This document shows, piece by piece, positions 44,978 through 58,311 of a stretch of 64,000 bases of DNA (within the stretch, counting starts at the first letter, position 1; each line of letters starts with the position of its first letter). Under the pieces are notes generated by a model, which made no database searches, was not told where the DNA came from, and worked only from the letters and a program-made list of their open reading frames with translations. The stretch comes from Sipunculus nudus. Its lineage: Eukaryota > Annelida > Sipuncula > Golfingiida > Sipunculidae. Location of the stretch: the NCBI GenBank assembly GCA_026874595.1, contig CM049306.1:34180019-34244018 (forward strand). Direction: 5' to 3'. A program made the position numbers and the translations under genes.

Positions 44978-47900
44978 TTACTCTTGAAGATAAATTGATG
45001 CCACTGCCAACGGGTGTAATGTCCATAACCTTTAATGAACCCCAGGCGGATGTGTTTATTGTCTGTAACCGTGTTCCTTATGGAAGAGAAGATCGAGTTT
45101 ATAATGGAGACAGTGTATAAATAGGTGCTAAAACGCGCCCACCTAAAGCTAGAAACATAAGCTGTGTAGGGTCTACATGACTGGCAAGCGTTCCTTGCCA
45201 CTGTCTAAAAAGGAATATTGTGGCACAATACTGAAGTTAGGAAGCTTGTACACGAACTGTTTTTCAAGGCAATGTCAAAACTGTCAATCCGTGTTAGTGT
45301 ACTGGCGCGCGGGATAAACAGGGAAGCTTTACAGTTCCTATCCGTTTCTACTGAAGTATGTTGGTATAAAAATGGCTAGGTTACTTAATGGCTGTATTGG
45401 TATGGTTCCTGTATACACCTAGCATTTTGTGAAATTTGTGATCCAAGACCAAATTTTCGGCAATACAAAACCGGCATGGGTAATGTTAGAATAAGAATTT
45501 TTTTTATAATCAAATATTCATTTGCTTGTCACTAAACATTGAAAGGAAATTAACCTTGTTCTACCTGAATTGTAGTACTCTTAAACGTTAATAACAGTTT
45601 TTATAATTAATACCATGGCCCCAATGTTATATTACTTTAAATAATATTTTAAATCATTGTTAATTTTGGCAAATCCATGTTTCTTCGGCCAAAAATCAGT
45701 TTATCCCTATACTGAATAAGTATGCTTACATAAATGAAATAAAACAGTTATCATAAAATTCAAGAAAGCGCTTCTGGAACAGCTATTAATTGGTGTCATT
45801 TCTGTTCTGTTTTATTCATATATAAATTAATAAACAACTGCAGCACTACAAACTTGACATTTTAATGGGCACCTTTTTTGTCAGCCAGCCATAATACGGT
45901 CTTGATCGCACCATCTGTCTTGTTCAACATATTTCTTAGATATTAAGCAGCCCATACAGGTTATTTTAAAACAAGAAAAATAAAAAGAAAAAAAGAAAAA
46001 AAAAGAAACATAGAGAGAGAAAAAAAAAGAGATGGAACCAGAAATAAAGACAGACAAACAGGCAGATAAATGTCGAGACGGAGATAATAGAAGAAGGAAA
46101 AGAGATAGTTAAGGAGAAGATTCGTGTTATGGTGGCGTAAAGGGCTTAACAAGAGGGAAATATCTAGGGCATTAAAAATATCAGTTGTTTACTAATTTAA
46201 ACAATTATAAAAAAACAATGTTCTGAAAGAAACAGATTTTTTTTCAAATGGAACCAACGAATAGAAAACGGTGGAGAGCCAGAATCCCACCAAAGCTCAT
46301 ATAAACTCAACGAAAGCCACAACCACAATTAGTTATACATAAACCCAGCGAAAGCAATGAAACCCTAGCAATGCAGCTTACATTGTACGCTCCCGAGGCA
46401 GCGGAAAATCTTGCGCATCTAAATATATAGGTAGTAGGCCTAAAGGCAAAGCGCTGTGTAAATAGCGTGCTCGCACAGACACAGGAAATGCAAGAATCAT
46501 GCACAGGTAACATAAACCTAGGGGACGCAAGAATCAAACTCATATCTTTCATAAACCGAGCGGAAAAGCAGGAAAAAACAAACAGACAACAGGAATAACT
46601 AAGAAGAAAATAAGGTACAAAGTACATGTTCTTATAATAAGACTGGACATATTTGAGTCCTGCACGCAAAACATACGTTCAACCTGTACACATTTTTCTT
46701 GAGTATCTGACACCTCATTTGGTGTATATTTCATGTTGCAATTTGATTAGCACTTATGCAGAATTAATACACGTTCTTCGGCAACGCTGAGTCTTCCATC
46801 AGTTCAGTTTACTGATGATGGCGTTTGATGTTGGCAAAAAGTCAAAATAGATTAACGTATCCATCTTTATATTCCGTGTGGCTTTGTGATGTCTTAGTTC
46901 TGTCACTTCTAAAGCTCTTAATTGAAAAAAAATGCAATTCCTACTTTGTCCGCAGTAATTCGTTTCCTCTTGGCCAAAGGAGTAACCGTATTAGCTAGCC
47001 TATTATCTTTTATTATTTAAGGAAATTATCATAATTACTACATGTACATTAATGAGCTCCGAATTTAACATACGATGATGGGTTTCCTGACAGGATTTCT
47101 ACATTTTTACATGAGTGTTTTCTATTCACTGTTGATCGAATATGATATATAAAGTATTAATTAGATGAATTGATTAATAAGCCCGTACTTGCATATGAAA
47201 ATGTACCTTAGAGCGGTTGTAAATGACTTTTGTCAACACGTGTGTGCAAACCCTGTAATTGAGACACGTAGCTTGTCCATTCAAATATCATCACATGGTT
47301 ACTTTGTGTCTTTTCTTCGAAGGAAGGGCCTTTAAAACTTATAAATAATTAAATTAAGTTCACCCACACTCTAGTTTTATCATTTGATTTTGCGTACACA
47401 CAGTTCATGTCGTGTCCTTTTATATTTTTCTTTTTAAATATTTAAATTAATTAATGACATATTAAAAGGTTTAAACATACTTGGCCGGTCTTTTGGATCA
47501 GCACAACACGGAATGCAAAAGACGCAGGTATTCTACATGTGTGCTATATAGTCCTGCCATAGCGTTAGTATTTATGTTTGCTACTAACACATGTAAAGCA
47601 AAGCGTAATCCCGGTAGACATACCCCAGTGTCGGCTCTTACAATCAACGATATCACACAGCTGGTCAGCTAGATAACTTTGAATTAGTTATAATTCGACA
47701 GGTGGCAGTACCTGTCCAAAGCATTGCGATGCGGCAAGGGCAAGTCTTGATGGCTTTATCAGAGGAAGTATGTTAGATGTATCGAGTAGGCCAGAATATA
47801 GGTATGCAAAGCTTCACATACCAAGCCGTTTAGTAACAACGTTACATTCATTCCCTCCTCCAAAATTTCATTTCTACGAGACATATCCAAACATCGCGAG

Positions 47901-48720
47901 AATTTAATAATTGTTATTTATTCGACCTCCGTGACGGTGAGAATTATACAGGCTTGGACAGGACAGATCAGCCTATTTCAGTATAAGGACGATAGTTTCT
48001 TAAACTATTATAAATTTCACACACAAATGAAAGAGCTAGCATGAGAACAGTTTCAAACCTTTACGTTGACATGACAGTTAAACAGTCTTTGGAATATTTT
48101 TTTTTTACAAAACCCTTAAAATTTGGTAAAGACCTGCCTATGGACACAATCAAGAACTCGTCCTTCCCAATAAAGTAAGCTTCACCGAGCAATGTAAGTA
48201 CGACCGCTAATATGTGCACCATTAAACATACATTCAAGAATGATGAAATTATTCCTATTTCATAACCAAGTTGACCCAGGCCAATGGAAACTGATATTAT
48301 TACAGCAACCTCGTCAGCGTCTTTTCAGTGGTAAGTGGGATAAGCCGTCGCATAAAGTGGTAAATGTCTTTTAATTGGACAAGGAGGGTAATCGGATTTT
48401 TCCTTATTATATACATTACCTCAAGCTGCGAAGGGTTAGAAGACGTAACAAGAAGATTGAAATACCGTAGACCAGAAATCTGCATTCTAAAGGATGCAAG
48501 CCTCTCCCATGTGTTAGCGTTCACTTATTCTGTCTATATTCCCAGGTTCATCCGTGCATAAGTGACTGTACATTTGTAAATATTCTTTAATACCGTTCCT
48601 GAACCCGGGTCATGTCCTTGATCCATATTAAAATGTAAACGATCCTTCACTGGCCAACTCTCAATTTGCCATGAACATTTTATGATATTCCAACCTTGAT
48701 TGCATGAGTATTTTGTGAAC
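44978..48720. other. non-coding DNA, purine-rich patch
   Basis: A/G-rich low-complexity stretch at 45968-46040. A 120-codon minus-strand frame (46307-46669) is Cys/Ser/Phe-rich without motifs. No gene supported. Confidence 0.4.
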
Positions 48721-48724
48721 AAAC

Positions 48725-49022
48725 TCACACGAACATAGGCACACAAACAAACACACGAACATAGGCACACAAACAAACACACGAACATAGGCACACAAAC
48801 AAACACACGAACATAGGCACACAAACAAACACACGAACATAGGCACACAAACAAACACACGAACATAGGCACACAAACAAACACACGAACATAGGCACAC
48901 AAACAAACACACGAACATAGGCACACAAACAAACAAACGAACATAGGCACACAAACAAACACACGAACATAGGCACACAAACAAACACACGGACATAGGC
49001 ACACAAACAAACACACGAACAG
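48725..49022. repeat. 26-bp minisatellite, about 11 copies
   Basis: Unit CACACGAACATAGGCACACA plus AACAAA, nearly perfect, with two or three variant bases in the whole array. Because 26 is not a multiple of three, the same Val/Cys/Phe-rich 26-residue peptide pattern appears in all three minus-strand frames. These open frames (up to 166 codons) are artefacts. Confidence 0.97.
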
Positions 49023-49720
49023 GGATGAACGCATACCCTATTAATTTGAGTTTGCCATCAATTCCATGCGATTCTGCTGTTTGCAGATTCTGTAACTGAG
49101 GCATTTCTCATATCATTCATGGAAAAAATGGCAGTGCGCCTGTGAATATGAAGCACACTTGTCACTTTAATTTGGGATCATTCTTATTCTAGTTTAATGA
49201 TTTTGTTACCTGAGTTATGTTGTGCAAGGCCCCTGGGAAAAGGTGTGATTCAGTAATAATTTAGGTATCATGTTAAAAAGATATCCCTTTAAAAAGACCA
49301 GTCCTTTTTTAAAGCTTGCGGTTATCAAGACCCCAATTCATTTGCCTAGACCTCAGTGATAAATTCCAAAAGGTTTCGAAACCGTTCAATTATCTGCAGG
49401 CGCTTAACTTTCTACCCACGCAGAGGCTTTCACAGGACGTGACTGGACTTGTTAACAAATTGCTGGCAGTAGTTAAGTTTAGGCATACTGATTGGCAACT
49501 AATTTATCATTCGTCAGGCACACTCAGTTATCAGGCTAGTTAGAGAACCCTGTGGGTATCAATGACCGCAAACAGCCTAAACCAAGGGTGAAATCAATAC
49601 CCATAGAATTCATAAACTTGATTCAGCTAAGCCAGGTATGAAATTCCTGAATTATTGAAGAAAAAATTGAACATTATTCCGATATTTCTTAACTGTATTC
49701 GCCATAACAGTTTAACAGAC
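49023..49720. other. no feature recognised
   Basis: No motifs. Confidence 0.4.
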
Positions 49721-50436
49721 ACTATGTTTTCACGGGGGTTCCGCCGCCGCGTTCGTTTCCGAAGAAAACCTTTGAGACCCTTGGACCGATCTTTTCGAAA
49801 CCCGGAATACTTATTCGCTCACATGTGAACTGGTGCATAACAAAGAATGGTGGCGCTACCTGTAATCCTTTTCATGCAGTAAGAATCTGGGTGACATATC
49901 GCAGGATTGGGTCAATGTTTTGGGCAAACATTGCGCATGTCCCTAGATCTTGGATATCTCCATCCAGTGAGACTGGTGGCGCAAGATATAATAATTTTTG
50001 CGTGGCTTCCATACATGCGTTTGCCCTTTGTTCGTCTAAGTGATTGGTTCAATGAATTTTCTTTTCTCAGGAATGGATTGGCATATTGGCCTTAAATTAT
50101 GCATGTCTATAGATCTTTGATATATTCTCATCGTACTCAAGACTGGTGGTGCCATCTACAATCTTTTTCTTTGTGTTATCCATCCGTACGTTTGTTTTGT
50201 GTGAAAAATTCTTTCTATCTCAGGAGTGGTTCAATGTATTGGTCTAAAATTTGGCATGCCTATCCATATTGGAGAGATTCCTCTTAAACCAGACAGGTTG
50301 CACCTAACTTCCTTATTTCGTATCATACATTAATGCCTTTTCTAAGGAGTGCGTTTCCTGTATTGGCCTGAAATTGCGAATGTCCATAGATCTTAGATTT
50401 CTCCATCTTCTCCAGACTGGTGACACCATTTGCATT
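49721..50436 (+). repeat. diverged ~150-bp tandem repeat array
   Basis: About five units share GGTTCAATGTATTGG, a GCATGTCCATAGATCTTGG-like segment, a CTCAAGACTGGTGGCGCCAT-like segment and TCTCAGGAGTGG, starting near 49760, 49905, 50065, 50225 and 50355. One more diverged unit (50640-50730) lies inside the tandem duplication. Each unit ends in a GTGGCGCCA-type motif. Confidence 0.7.
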
Positions 50437-51340
50437 TGATTTCGCGTGGCGTTAATCTGACCGTTTCCTTTTGGTGTACATCGCTTATATCGCATAAGTG
50501 GATGGATGTACCAGCATGAAATTAATTGTGCCTGTTTATCCGCCTTGCATAGTCTTGTTTATACCAGACGCCTGCCTATCCGTTTTTATAAAATTCATTG
50601 ATGATTTTATTTTCTCGGTACGTTCATGCATTTACCTCAGAAGTGGTTTGATATGCTTACCTGAATATTTGCATGCCCATAGATCTTGGAATGGTTTATC
50701 TTGTATACAAGACTGCCTGGGCCACTAACAATCAATTTAATTTTGTATCCTAATATAAATCTGACTGTGGTTAACATTGCACATATATGACGAGTTTAGT
50801 TGGCATCTCTGATGCCATAAATTTGCGGCATATCATGTCATGTCAGGAACATTCAACGCCTTACTTAAATTTACCCATGCCTCTGTACCTTGACGGATAC
50901 ATGAAGTCGCTTGTCTATTTCCCATTTTCTAGTTTAAGATAATTCCTCGACCCTTTCGTAGAATTAGGCTACACCCATTATTATTCATTTTGTTTATATC
51001 CACGTGTTTGTAACATGAGGGTGGGGGCTAGAAACATCCAAACACATTCAACAAGGAAATCTGCGGATAAGTTAGGCAATCTAGATCTGAAAAGGGCTTT
51101 TTGCAACCAGTAATCTTTTCAACTTTCACAGATATGCAACAACCCACATGGGGTTGCATGGTTTTTCTATATGTCAACATTTGAACCTATATTATGTTTA
51201 CATATTGATGGCCTTAAAGTAATTCCTGAAATGTTCTTATAACGCATCTGTGAAAGGTCTGATTAAAAGATGTTCATATATTCCTTCATACAAACAGAAC
51301 CTAAAATTAAACGTAACGGACGTTCAACGTCGTGCAGAGA

Positions 51341-51341
<1 letters not shown>

Positions 51342-51400
<59 letters not shown>
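51342..51400. repeat. (AT)n microsatellite in duplication copy 1
   Basis: About 60 bp. The tract at 54617-54700 in copy 2 is about 84 bp. Confidence 0.95.
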
Positions 51401-51406
<6 letters not shown>

Positions 51407-51524
51407 TAACTAGACATTTCTTGGCACCGCAGGTGCCATTGTATCCCCAGACAATTAATCCCCCCCCCCCCCTTTTAAGAATAGGCCCCCTATCTTCAGC
51501 ATCAATTAATATCAGACCACACTC

Positions 51525-52480
51525 ATAGAAAAGGTCACTCTCATAGAAAAGGTCATGACCCCAATTTCAATATACATCATCCCCTAACCCATGTCTATGT
51601 ATATGCATAATTTGAAAGTAATCTGTCCATTAGTTTTTGACTTATAATGCTCACAGTACTGTCAAGTGGCAATGATGGGGTATTAAACGGCACAAAAAAC
51701 AAGTAAAAGAATAACAGGTGGCGCTATCAGTTTCCGGTACATGACAAAACTATGCAAGATATTCGGTCAAGTTGATTTTTGGACCAATCAATGCATCCCT
51801 ATTGAGATAATAATGATTTTGTGTGATTTTCACCATATATGGCAATATTCAAGGTCAAGGTTACTCTCATAGTAAAGGTCATGACCCCAATTTAAATAAA
51901 CATCATCCCATAACCCATATCTATGTATATGTAAAATATGAAAGAAATCTGTCCATTAGTTTTTTACTTATAATGCTCACAGTACTGTCAAGTGGCAATG
52001 ATGGGGACTTAAACGGCCGAAAACGAGTGAAAGAATAACAGGTGGTGCCACCTGTTTCTTGGCCACTCTAATATGAAAGGTCATGACCCGAAAATATATA
52101 TAAACATCATCCCATAACCCATGTCTATGTATATGCATAATATGAAAGAAATCTGTCCATTAGTTTTTTACTTATAATGCTCACAGTACTGTTAAGTGGC
52201 AATGATGGGGGTATTAAACGGCACGAAAACAAGTAAAGAATAATAGGTGGCGCCACCAGTTTCTTGGACATGACAACCCTATCCATGATCTTCCATCAAC
52301 TTGATTTTGGGATCAATCCATGCAAGATTTCTTGAGATATTTAAGAATTTGTGTGATTTTCCCCAAAATTTGACCTATTCAAGGTCAAGGACACTCTCCT
52401 AGTCAAGGTCATGACCTCATTTTAAATAGGCGTCGTTCTCTCACCCATATCTATACATATACCAAGATTGGTAAAGATCC
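51525..52480 (+). repeat. ~325-bp tandem units rich in AGGTCA
   Basis: Units open with AAGGTCAAGGNNACTCTCAT and AAAGGTCATGACCCC, then CATCATCCCATAACCCATNT, ATATGAAAGAAATCTGTCC, CACAGTACTGTCAAGTGGC, ACAGGTGGCGC. GGTCATGACC is a perfect palindrome of two AGGTCA half-sites. Four units, the last diverged and ending in the GCG tract. The second unit has lost about 125 bp. Confidence 0.8.
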
Positions 52481-52521
52481 GTGAAATATTTTTTGCGTTA
52501 TCGCGCCAACAAGATTTATAT

Positions 52522-52540
52522 GCGGCGGCGGCGGCGGCGG
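52522..52540. repeat. (GCG)6 tract
   Basis: Six GCG triplets; the equivalent at 55940-55982 has about 14, with one GTG interruption. Confidence 0.95.
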
Positions 52541-52665
52541 GACCTGTATGAAAACATAGTATCCTCGACTTTATCTGGGGATACAGTTAGTTTCTGGTGG
52601 TGACCACCGCTGATACGCAACAACTTCTGTGTCGTGTTTATTTTACCATTTTTACCTTACCATCG

Positions 52666-53710
52666 TATGGAGCCCCTAAGTGACATATACGTGATATTTT
52701 TTTCTGGGTAAATATCGCGTTCCCTCGCGATCTTTCCGCGTTTCCTCGCGATCTTTCCGCGTTTCCTCGCGATCATTTCGCGTTCCCTCGCGATCTTAAA
52801 AATGATCACTAGGCTGGTTCCCTGCTCCCCTTTATCTAGCATACAACATCTAGCATACAAAAAAATTGGACGCGAGAACCAGTACAACAGTAATCTGTGT
52901 CTCGTTCTGTGTCTTTAACACCACCATGCTCCACCTCTTAAATATACACTCGATGTAAGGTTAACAAAGCGAAACTTGAATAAGAGAGATTGGACCTTTT
53001 GCCATGTTTCTGATATATGTTATCTATTCCCCATTTATTCATTTTGGATTTTTTTTGCAGACCTCTTTTTATTTTTTTAGCAATTAGATTATCAAATTAT
53101 TCGTTTCTATCTCTTTATTTATCAGCAGTCAGACCCAACAACGGATCAACAATGTCAACCTGGAACAGGCCCATATCCCGATGTAATTTATTGAAATTGA
53201 TAATATTTTTCACGTCAGTTATTGGTTCAGACCCATTTTAAGATGGGTCAGGCCAAATTACCAATCAGCAATATCAACTTTGCACATGCCCATCTCCCAA
53301 TGTTCAATTATTGATATTGGTAATATTTTATACACATTTGTTATCTATAAAATAAGACAAAAAATACAAAAAACACACATGTTTAAATTTATTTAGAAAA
53401 TAAAAATAAAAATCATTGTACAAAGTAAAGAACCTTTGCAGGTTTATACCTTTCCACCCATCTGCTACTTTCAACACATAATACCATAAAATATACAAAT
53501 TATAATACTCGTAGATGAGAAACTATTATTTATTTCATCTTTTTTTTTTTCTTTCGTTTAATTCAAAGCTGTAGGAATTCATCAGCAGATCATGGTCGGA
53601 TATTGGGTCGGTCCTTCTTAAGATCGGAAGATGGCGCGCGATATTTATATATATATATATTTATAAAAACACACAAAACGAAAACTTAAAAAGAACTTTT
53701 TTTTTAATCA
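52666..53710. mobile_element. half copy of TIR element (B')
   Basis: Left TIR starting TATGGAGCCCCTAAGTGAC, preceded by CCATCG (52660-52665) exactly as in B, with a four-unit 21-bp array (52712-52797) and the 110-bp dimer. It stops at the duplication junction, so it has no right TIR. It is a by-product of the tandem duplication and not a separate transposition. Confidence 0.85.
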
Positions 53711-54614
53711 TGATTTCGCGTGGCGTTAATCTGACCGTTTCCTTTTGGTGTATATCGCTTATATCCCATGAGTGGATGGATGTACCAGCATGAAATTAAT
53801 TGTGCCTGTTTATCCGCCTTGCATAGTCTTGTTTATACCAGACGCCTGCCTATCCGTTTTTATAGAATTCATTGATGATTTTATTTTCTCGGTACGTTCA
53901 TGCATTTACCTCAGGAGTGGTTTGATATGCTTACCTGAATATTTGCATGCCCATAGATCTTGGAATGTTTTATCTTGTATACAAGACTGCCTGTGCCACT
54001 AACAATCAATTTAATTTTGTATCCTAATATAAATCTGACTGTGGTTAATATTGCACATATATGACGAGTTTAGTTGACATCTCTGATGCCATAAATTTGC
54101 GGCATATCATGTCATGTCAGGAACATTCAACGCCTTACTTAAATTTCCCCATGCCTCTGTACCTTGACGGATACATGTAGTCGCTTGTCTATTTCCAATT
54201 TTCTAGTTCAAGATAATTCCTCGACCCTTTCATAGAATTAGGCTACGCCCATTATTATTCATTTTGTTTATATCCACGTGTTTGTAACATGAGGGTGGGG
54301 GCTAGAAATATCCAAACACATTCAACAAGGAAATCTGCGGATAAGTCAGGCGATCTAGATCTGAAAAGGGCTTTTTGCAACCAGTACTCTTTTCAACTTT
54401 CACAGATATGCAACAACCCACATGGGGTTGCATGGTTTTTCTATATGTCAACATTTGAACATATATTATGTTTACATATTGATGGCCTTAAAGTAATTCC
54501 TGAAATGATCTTATAACGCATCTGTGAAAGGTCTGATTAAAAGATGTTCATATATACCTTCATACAAACAGAACCTAAAATTAAACGTAACGGACGTTCA
54601 ACGTCGTGCAGAGA

Positions 54615-54616
<2 letters not shown>

Positions 54617-54700
<84 letters not shown>
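54617..54700. repeat. (AT)n microsatellite in duplication copy 2
   Basis: Longer than the equivalent tract in copy 1, consistent with slippage after the duplication. Confidence 0.95.
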
Positions 54701-54703
<3 letters not shown>

Positions 54704-54804
54704 CTAGACATTTCTTGGCACCGCAGGTGCCATTGTATCCGCAGACAATTAATCCCCCCCCCCCCCCTTTAAGAATAGGCCCCCTATCTTCAGGATCAAT
54801 TAAT

Positions 54805-55905
54805 ATCAGACCACACTCATAGAAAATGTCACTCTCATAGAAAAGGTCATGACCCCAATTTCAATATACATCATCCCCTAACCCATGTCTATGTATATGC
54901 ATAATATGAAAGAAATCTGTCCATTAGTTTTTGACTTATAATGCTCACAGTACTGTCAAGTGGAAATGATGGGGTATTAAACGGCACAAAAAACAAGTAA
55001 AATAATAACAGGTGGCGCTATCAGTTTCCGGTACATGACAACACTATGCAAGATTTTCGGTCAAGTTGATTTTTGGACCAATCAATGCATCCCTATTGAG
55101 ATATTGATGATTTTGTGTGATTTTCACCATATATGGCAATATTAAAGGTCAAGGCCACTCTCATAGGAAAGATCATGACCCCAATTTAAATAAACATCAT
55201 CCCATAACCCAAATCTATGTATATGCATAATATGAAAGAAATCTGTCCATTAGTTTTTGACTTATAATGCTCAAAGTACTGTCAAGTGGCAATGACGGGG
55301 TCTTAAACGGCCGAAAACGAGTGAAAGAATAACAGGTGGTGCCACCTGTTTCCGGTACATGACAATACTATCCAAGATCTTCGATCAAGTTGATTTTTGG
55401 ACCAATCCATGCATCCCTTATTGAGATATTAATGATTTTGTGTAATTTTCACCACATATAGCAATATTAAAGGTCAAGGCCACTCTAATATGAAAGGTCA
55501 TGACCCGAATATATATATATATACATCATCCCATAACCCATGTCTATGTATATGCATAATATGAAAGAAATCTGTCCATTAGTTTTTGACTTATAATGCT
55601 CACAGTACTGTTAAGTGGCAATGATGGGGGTATTGAACGGCACGAAAACAAGTAAAGAATAACAGGTGGCGCCACCAGTTTCTTGAACATGACAACCCTA
55701 TCCATGATCTTCCTTCAACTTGATTTTGGGATCAATCCATGCAAGATTTCTTGAGATATTTAAGAAATTGTGTGATTTTCCCCGAAATTGGACCTACTCA
55801 AGGTCAAGGACACTCTCCTAGTCAAGGTCATGACCTCATTTTAAATAGGCGTCGTCCTCTCACCCATATCTATACATATACCAAGTTTGGTAAAGATCCG
55901 TGAAA
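54805..55905 (+). repeat. ~325-bp AGGTCA-rich tandem units, copy 2
   Basis: Four complete units (AGGTCATGACC near 54846, 55170, 55496, 55825). This copy is intact where copy 1 has lost about 125 bp. Confidence 0.8.
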
Positions 55906-55939
55906 TATTTTTTGAGTTATCGCGCCAACAGATTTATAT

Positions 55940-55943
55940 GCGG

Positions 55944-55974
<31 letters not shown>

Positions 55975-55982
55975 GGCGGCGG
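55940..55982. repeat. expanded GCG tract
   Basis: About 14 GCG triplets with a single GTG interruption. Confidence 0.95.
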
Positions 55983-57329
55983 GACCTGTATGAAAACATA
56001 GTATCCTCGACTTTATCTGGGGATACAGTTAGTTTCTGGTGGTGATCACCGCTGATACGCAACAACTTCTGTGTCGTGTTTATTTTACCATTTTTACCTT
56101 ACCATCGTATGGAGCCCCTAAGTGACATATACGTGATATTTTTTTTCTGGGTAAATATCGCGTTCCCTCGCGATCTTTCCGCGTTTCCTCGCGATCTTTC
56201 CGCGTTTCCTCGCGATCTTTCCGCGTTTCCTCGCGATTATTTCGAGTTCCCTCGCGATCTTACAAATGATCACTAGGCTGGTTCCCTGCTCCCTTTTATC
56301 TAGCATACACCATCTAGCATACAAAAAAAATGGACGCGGGAACCAGTACAACAGTAATCTGTGTCTCGTTCTGTGTCTTTAACACCACCATGCTCCACCT
56401 CTAAAATATACACTCAATGTAAGGTTAACAAAGCGAAACTTGAATAAGAGAGATTGGACCTTTTGCCATGTTTCTGATATATGTTATCTATTCCCCATTT
56501 ATTCATTTTGGATTATTTTTTGCAGACCTCTTTTTATTTTTTTTAGCAATTAGATTATCAAATTATTCGTTTCTATCTCTTTATTTATCAGCAGTCAGAC
56601 CCAACAACGGATCAACAATGTCAACCTGGAACAGGCCCATATCCCGATGTAATTTATTGAAATTGATAATATTTTTCACGTCAGTTATTGGATCAGACCC
56701 ATTTTAAGATGGGTCAGGCCAAATTACCAATCAGCAATATCAACTTTGCACATGCCCATCTCCCAATGTTCAATTATTGATATTGGTAATATTTTATACA
56801 CATTTGTTATCTATAAAATAAGACAAAAAATACAAAAAACACACATGTTTAAATTTATTTAGAAAATAAAAATAAAAATCATTGTACAAAGTAAAGAACC
56901 TTTGCAGGTTTATACCTTTCCACCCATCTGCTACTTTCAACACATAATACCATAAAAACACAAATTATAATACTCGTAGATGAGAAACTATTATTTATTT
57001 CATCTTTTTTTTTCTTTCGTTTAATTCAAAGCTGTAGGAATTCATCAGCAGATCATGGTCGGATATTGGGTCGGTCCTTCTTAAGATCGGAAGATGGCGC
57101 GCGATATTTATATATATATATATTTATAAAAACACACAAAACGAAAACTTAAAAAGAACTTTTTTTTTAATCATACCCAGTATTGACCCCCCCCCCCCCC
57201 AGCCTAAATTCTGAAATTTCTGGATCCCCCACTGGTTTGAATTTATCATTCTGAAATGTTCTGAACTTTTGATGTCCTAAGTTGTGCTATATAATCATAA
57301 TACAAGATATGAAAAGTGCGACCCGAAAG

Positions 57330-57410
57330 AGACCGACTTGTGCTCCGATGGACAAGGGATGATCACTAATTCTCTGATGACCTATGGTCAACTGAGCTAA
57401 AAAAAATGCA
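57330..57410 (-). repeat. AGCTGAGTTGACC-type repeat end inside B
   Basis: Inverted counterpart of 14328-14420. Confidence 0.65.
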
Positions 57411-58084
57411 TGTATTGTCCAAGAAGCATGCGGAAGGTCCAATTTGGTTTGGTAAGGTTCACTGAAATGTTTTTACTTTACCAATTAATTCTGTTTTACG
57501 TTAACGGCTAGGGAAATCTGTTACATTATCGTTTGATTTCGCATAACAATATTGGTTAGTGATACGTTATCGGTCATTTATTTATTACGTTATCATTTGG
57601 TTTTACATTATTAGTTGTAACAGTCCCATGGCATAATTATTTTGGTAGTTCTACAGAAGGCATTAGGCCACATCTGTTCTTCTTCTCCTGATACTAAACA
57701 CTAGTATGCAGATATTCCAGTGTCCAGAGGGTTATTTTACCCAGGATCATTTTTAAACCGACCTTGTCTCATTAATGTATTTTTGTAAATGTAGTTCTCC
57801 ATTAAGAAACAGAAATATTTAACTTATTTGCCGACCCCACATCAGTGAATACAAAACCACAAGTGTGCCCTGGGATGACCAACACATTCTTCAATTGCCA
57901 GTCGATCAACAAATGAGGCATAGAACCGACCTTCAGAGAATGAGAATAAAAACTGCTTACATTTTGATATCTGGGCCCTGTTTCTTGACTTTTAATTAGT
58001 ACGAGCCAAGTGGACATTTTCCTGGATTGTTGTGCCTCCTTTCGAGTTTGACATTTGCAAACTTTACTTTTTGCATTTACAATG

Positions 58085-58311
58085 TGGAGGTAACCGCCAC
58101 CATTTTCAATATTTTAATATTTACATCTGCAGAATTCCATTCCGCTTTCGGATTACGTGACACGGCATTATCGCACGCTTCCTCTGATTTTTTTTCTTGG
58201 CGGTAACCAGGCCCGGTGACCACTGCACTTGCGAGCCCTGGGTGCGTAATCTATCCCATTGCTGGTTCGAACCCCCGAAGCAGGGCCGGCGAGCACGATA
58301 TTCCCATTAAG
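58085..58311 (-). mobile_element. SINE copy inside element B (head truncated)
   Basis: Same truncation point, body and tail as 13413-13650 in A, hence inherited with the element. Confidence 0.8.

Larger units (their letters stand above)
50437..53710. repeat. large tandem duplication, copy 1
   Basis: Begins TGATTTCGCGTGGCG and matches 53711-57173 collinearly with few substitutions. It lacks one internal segment of about 125 bp present in copy 2 (around 52055 versus 55340-55470) and has a shorter (TA)n and GCG tract. Its right end, ...TTTTTTTTAATCA, lies inside the TIR-element copy B'. Confidence 0.9.
53711..57173. repeat. large tandem duplication, copy 2
   Basis: 3463 bp, offset 3274 bp from copy 1 at the start. 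The junction (AATCA then TGATTT) shows at most one base of microhomology with the outer breakpoints. The right breakpoint is inside element B. Confidence 0.9.

Noticed and set aside
46307-46669. 120-codon minus-strand frame
   Set aside because: No domain, splice context or promoter; composition (Cys, Ser, Phe rich) is typical of antisense to purine-rich DNA.
48534-49104. Minus-strand frames of 93, 147 and 166 codons, Cys/Val/Phe-rich
   Set aside because: The same repeat peptide appears in all three frames of the 26-bp minisatellite; there is no start context or conserved domain.
53772-54002. Repeated 76-codon frame also at 50498-50728
   Set aside because: Identical occurrence only reflects the tandem duplication. 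The frame overlaps a diverged ~150-bp repeat unit and shows no protein family.
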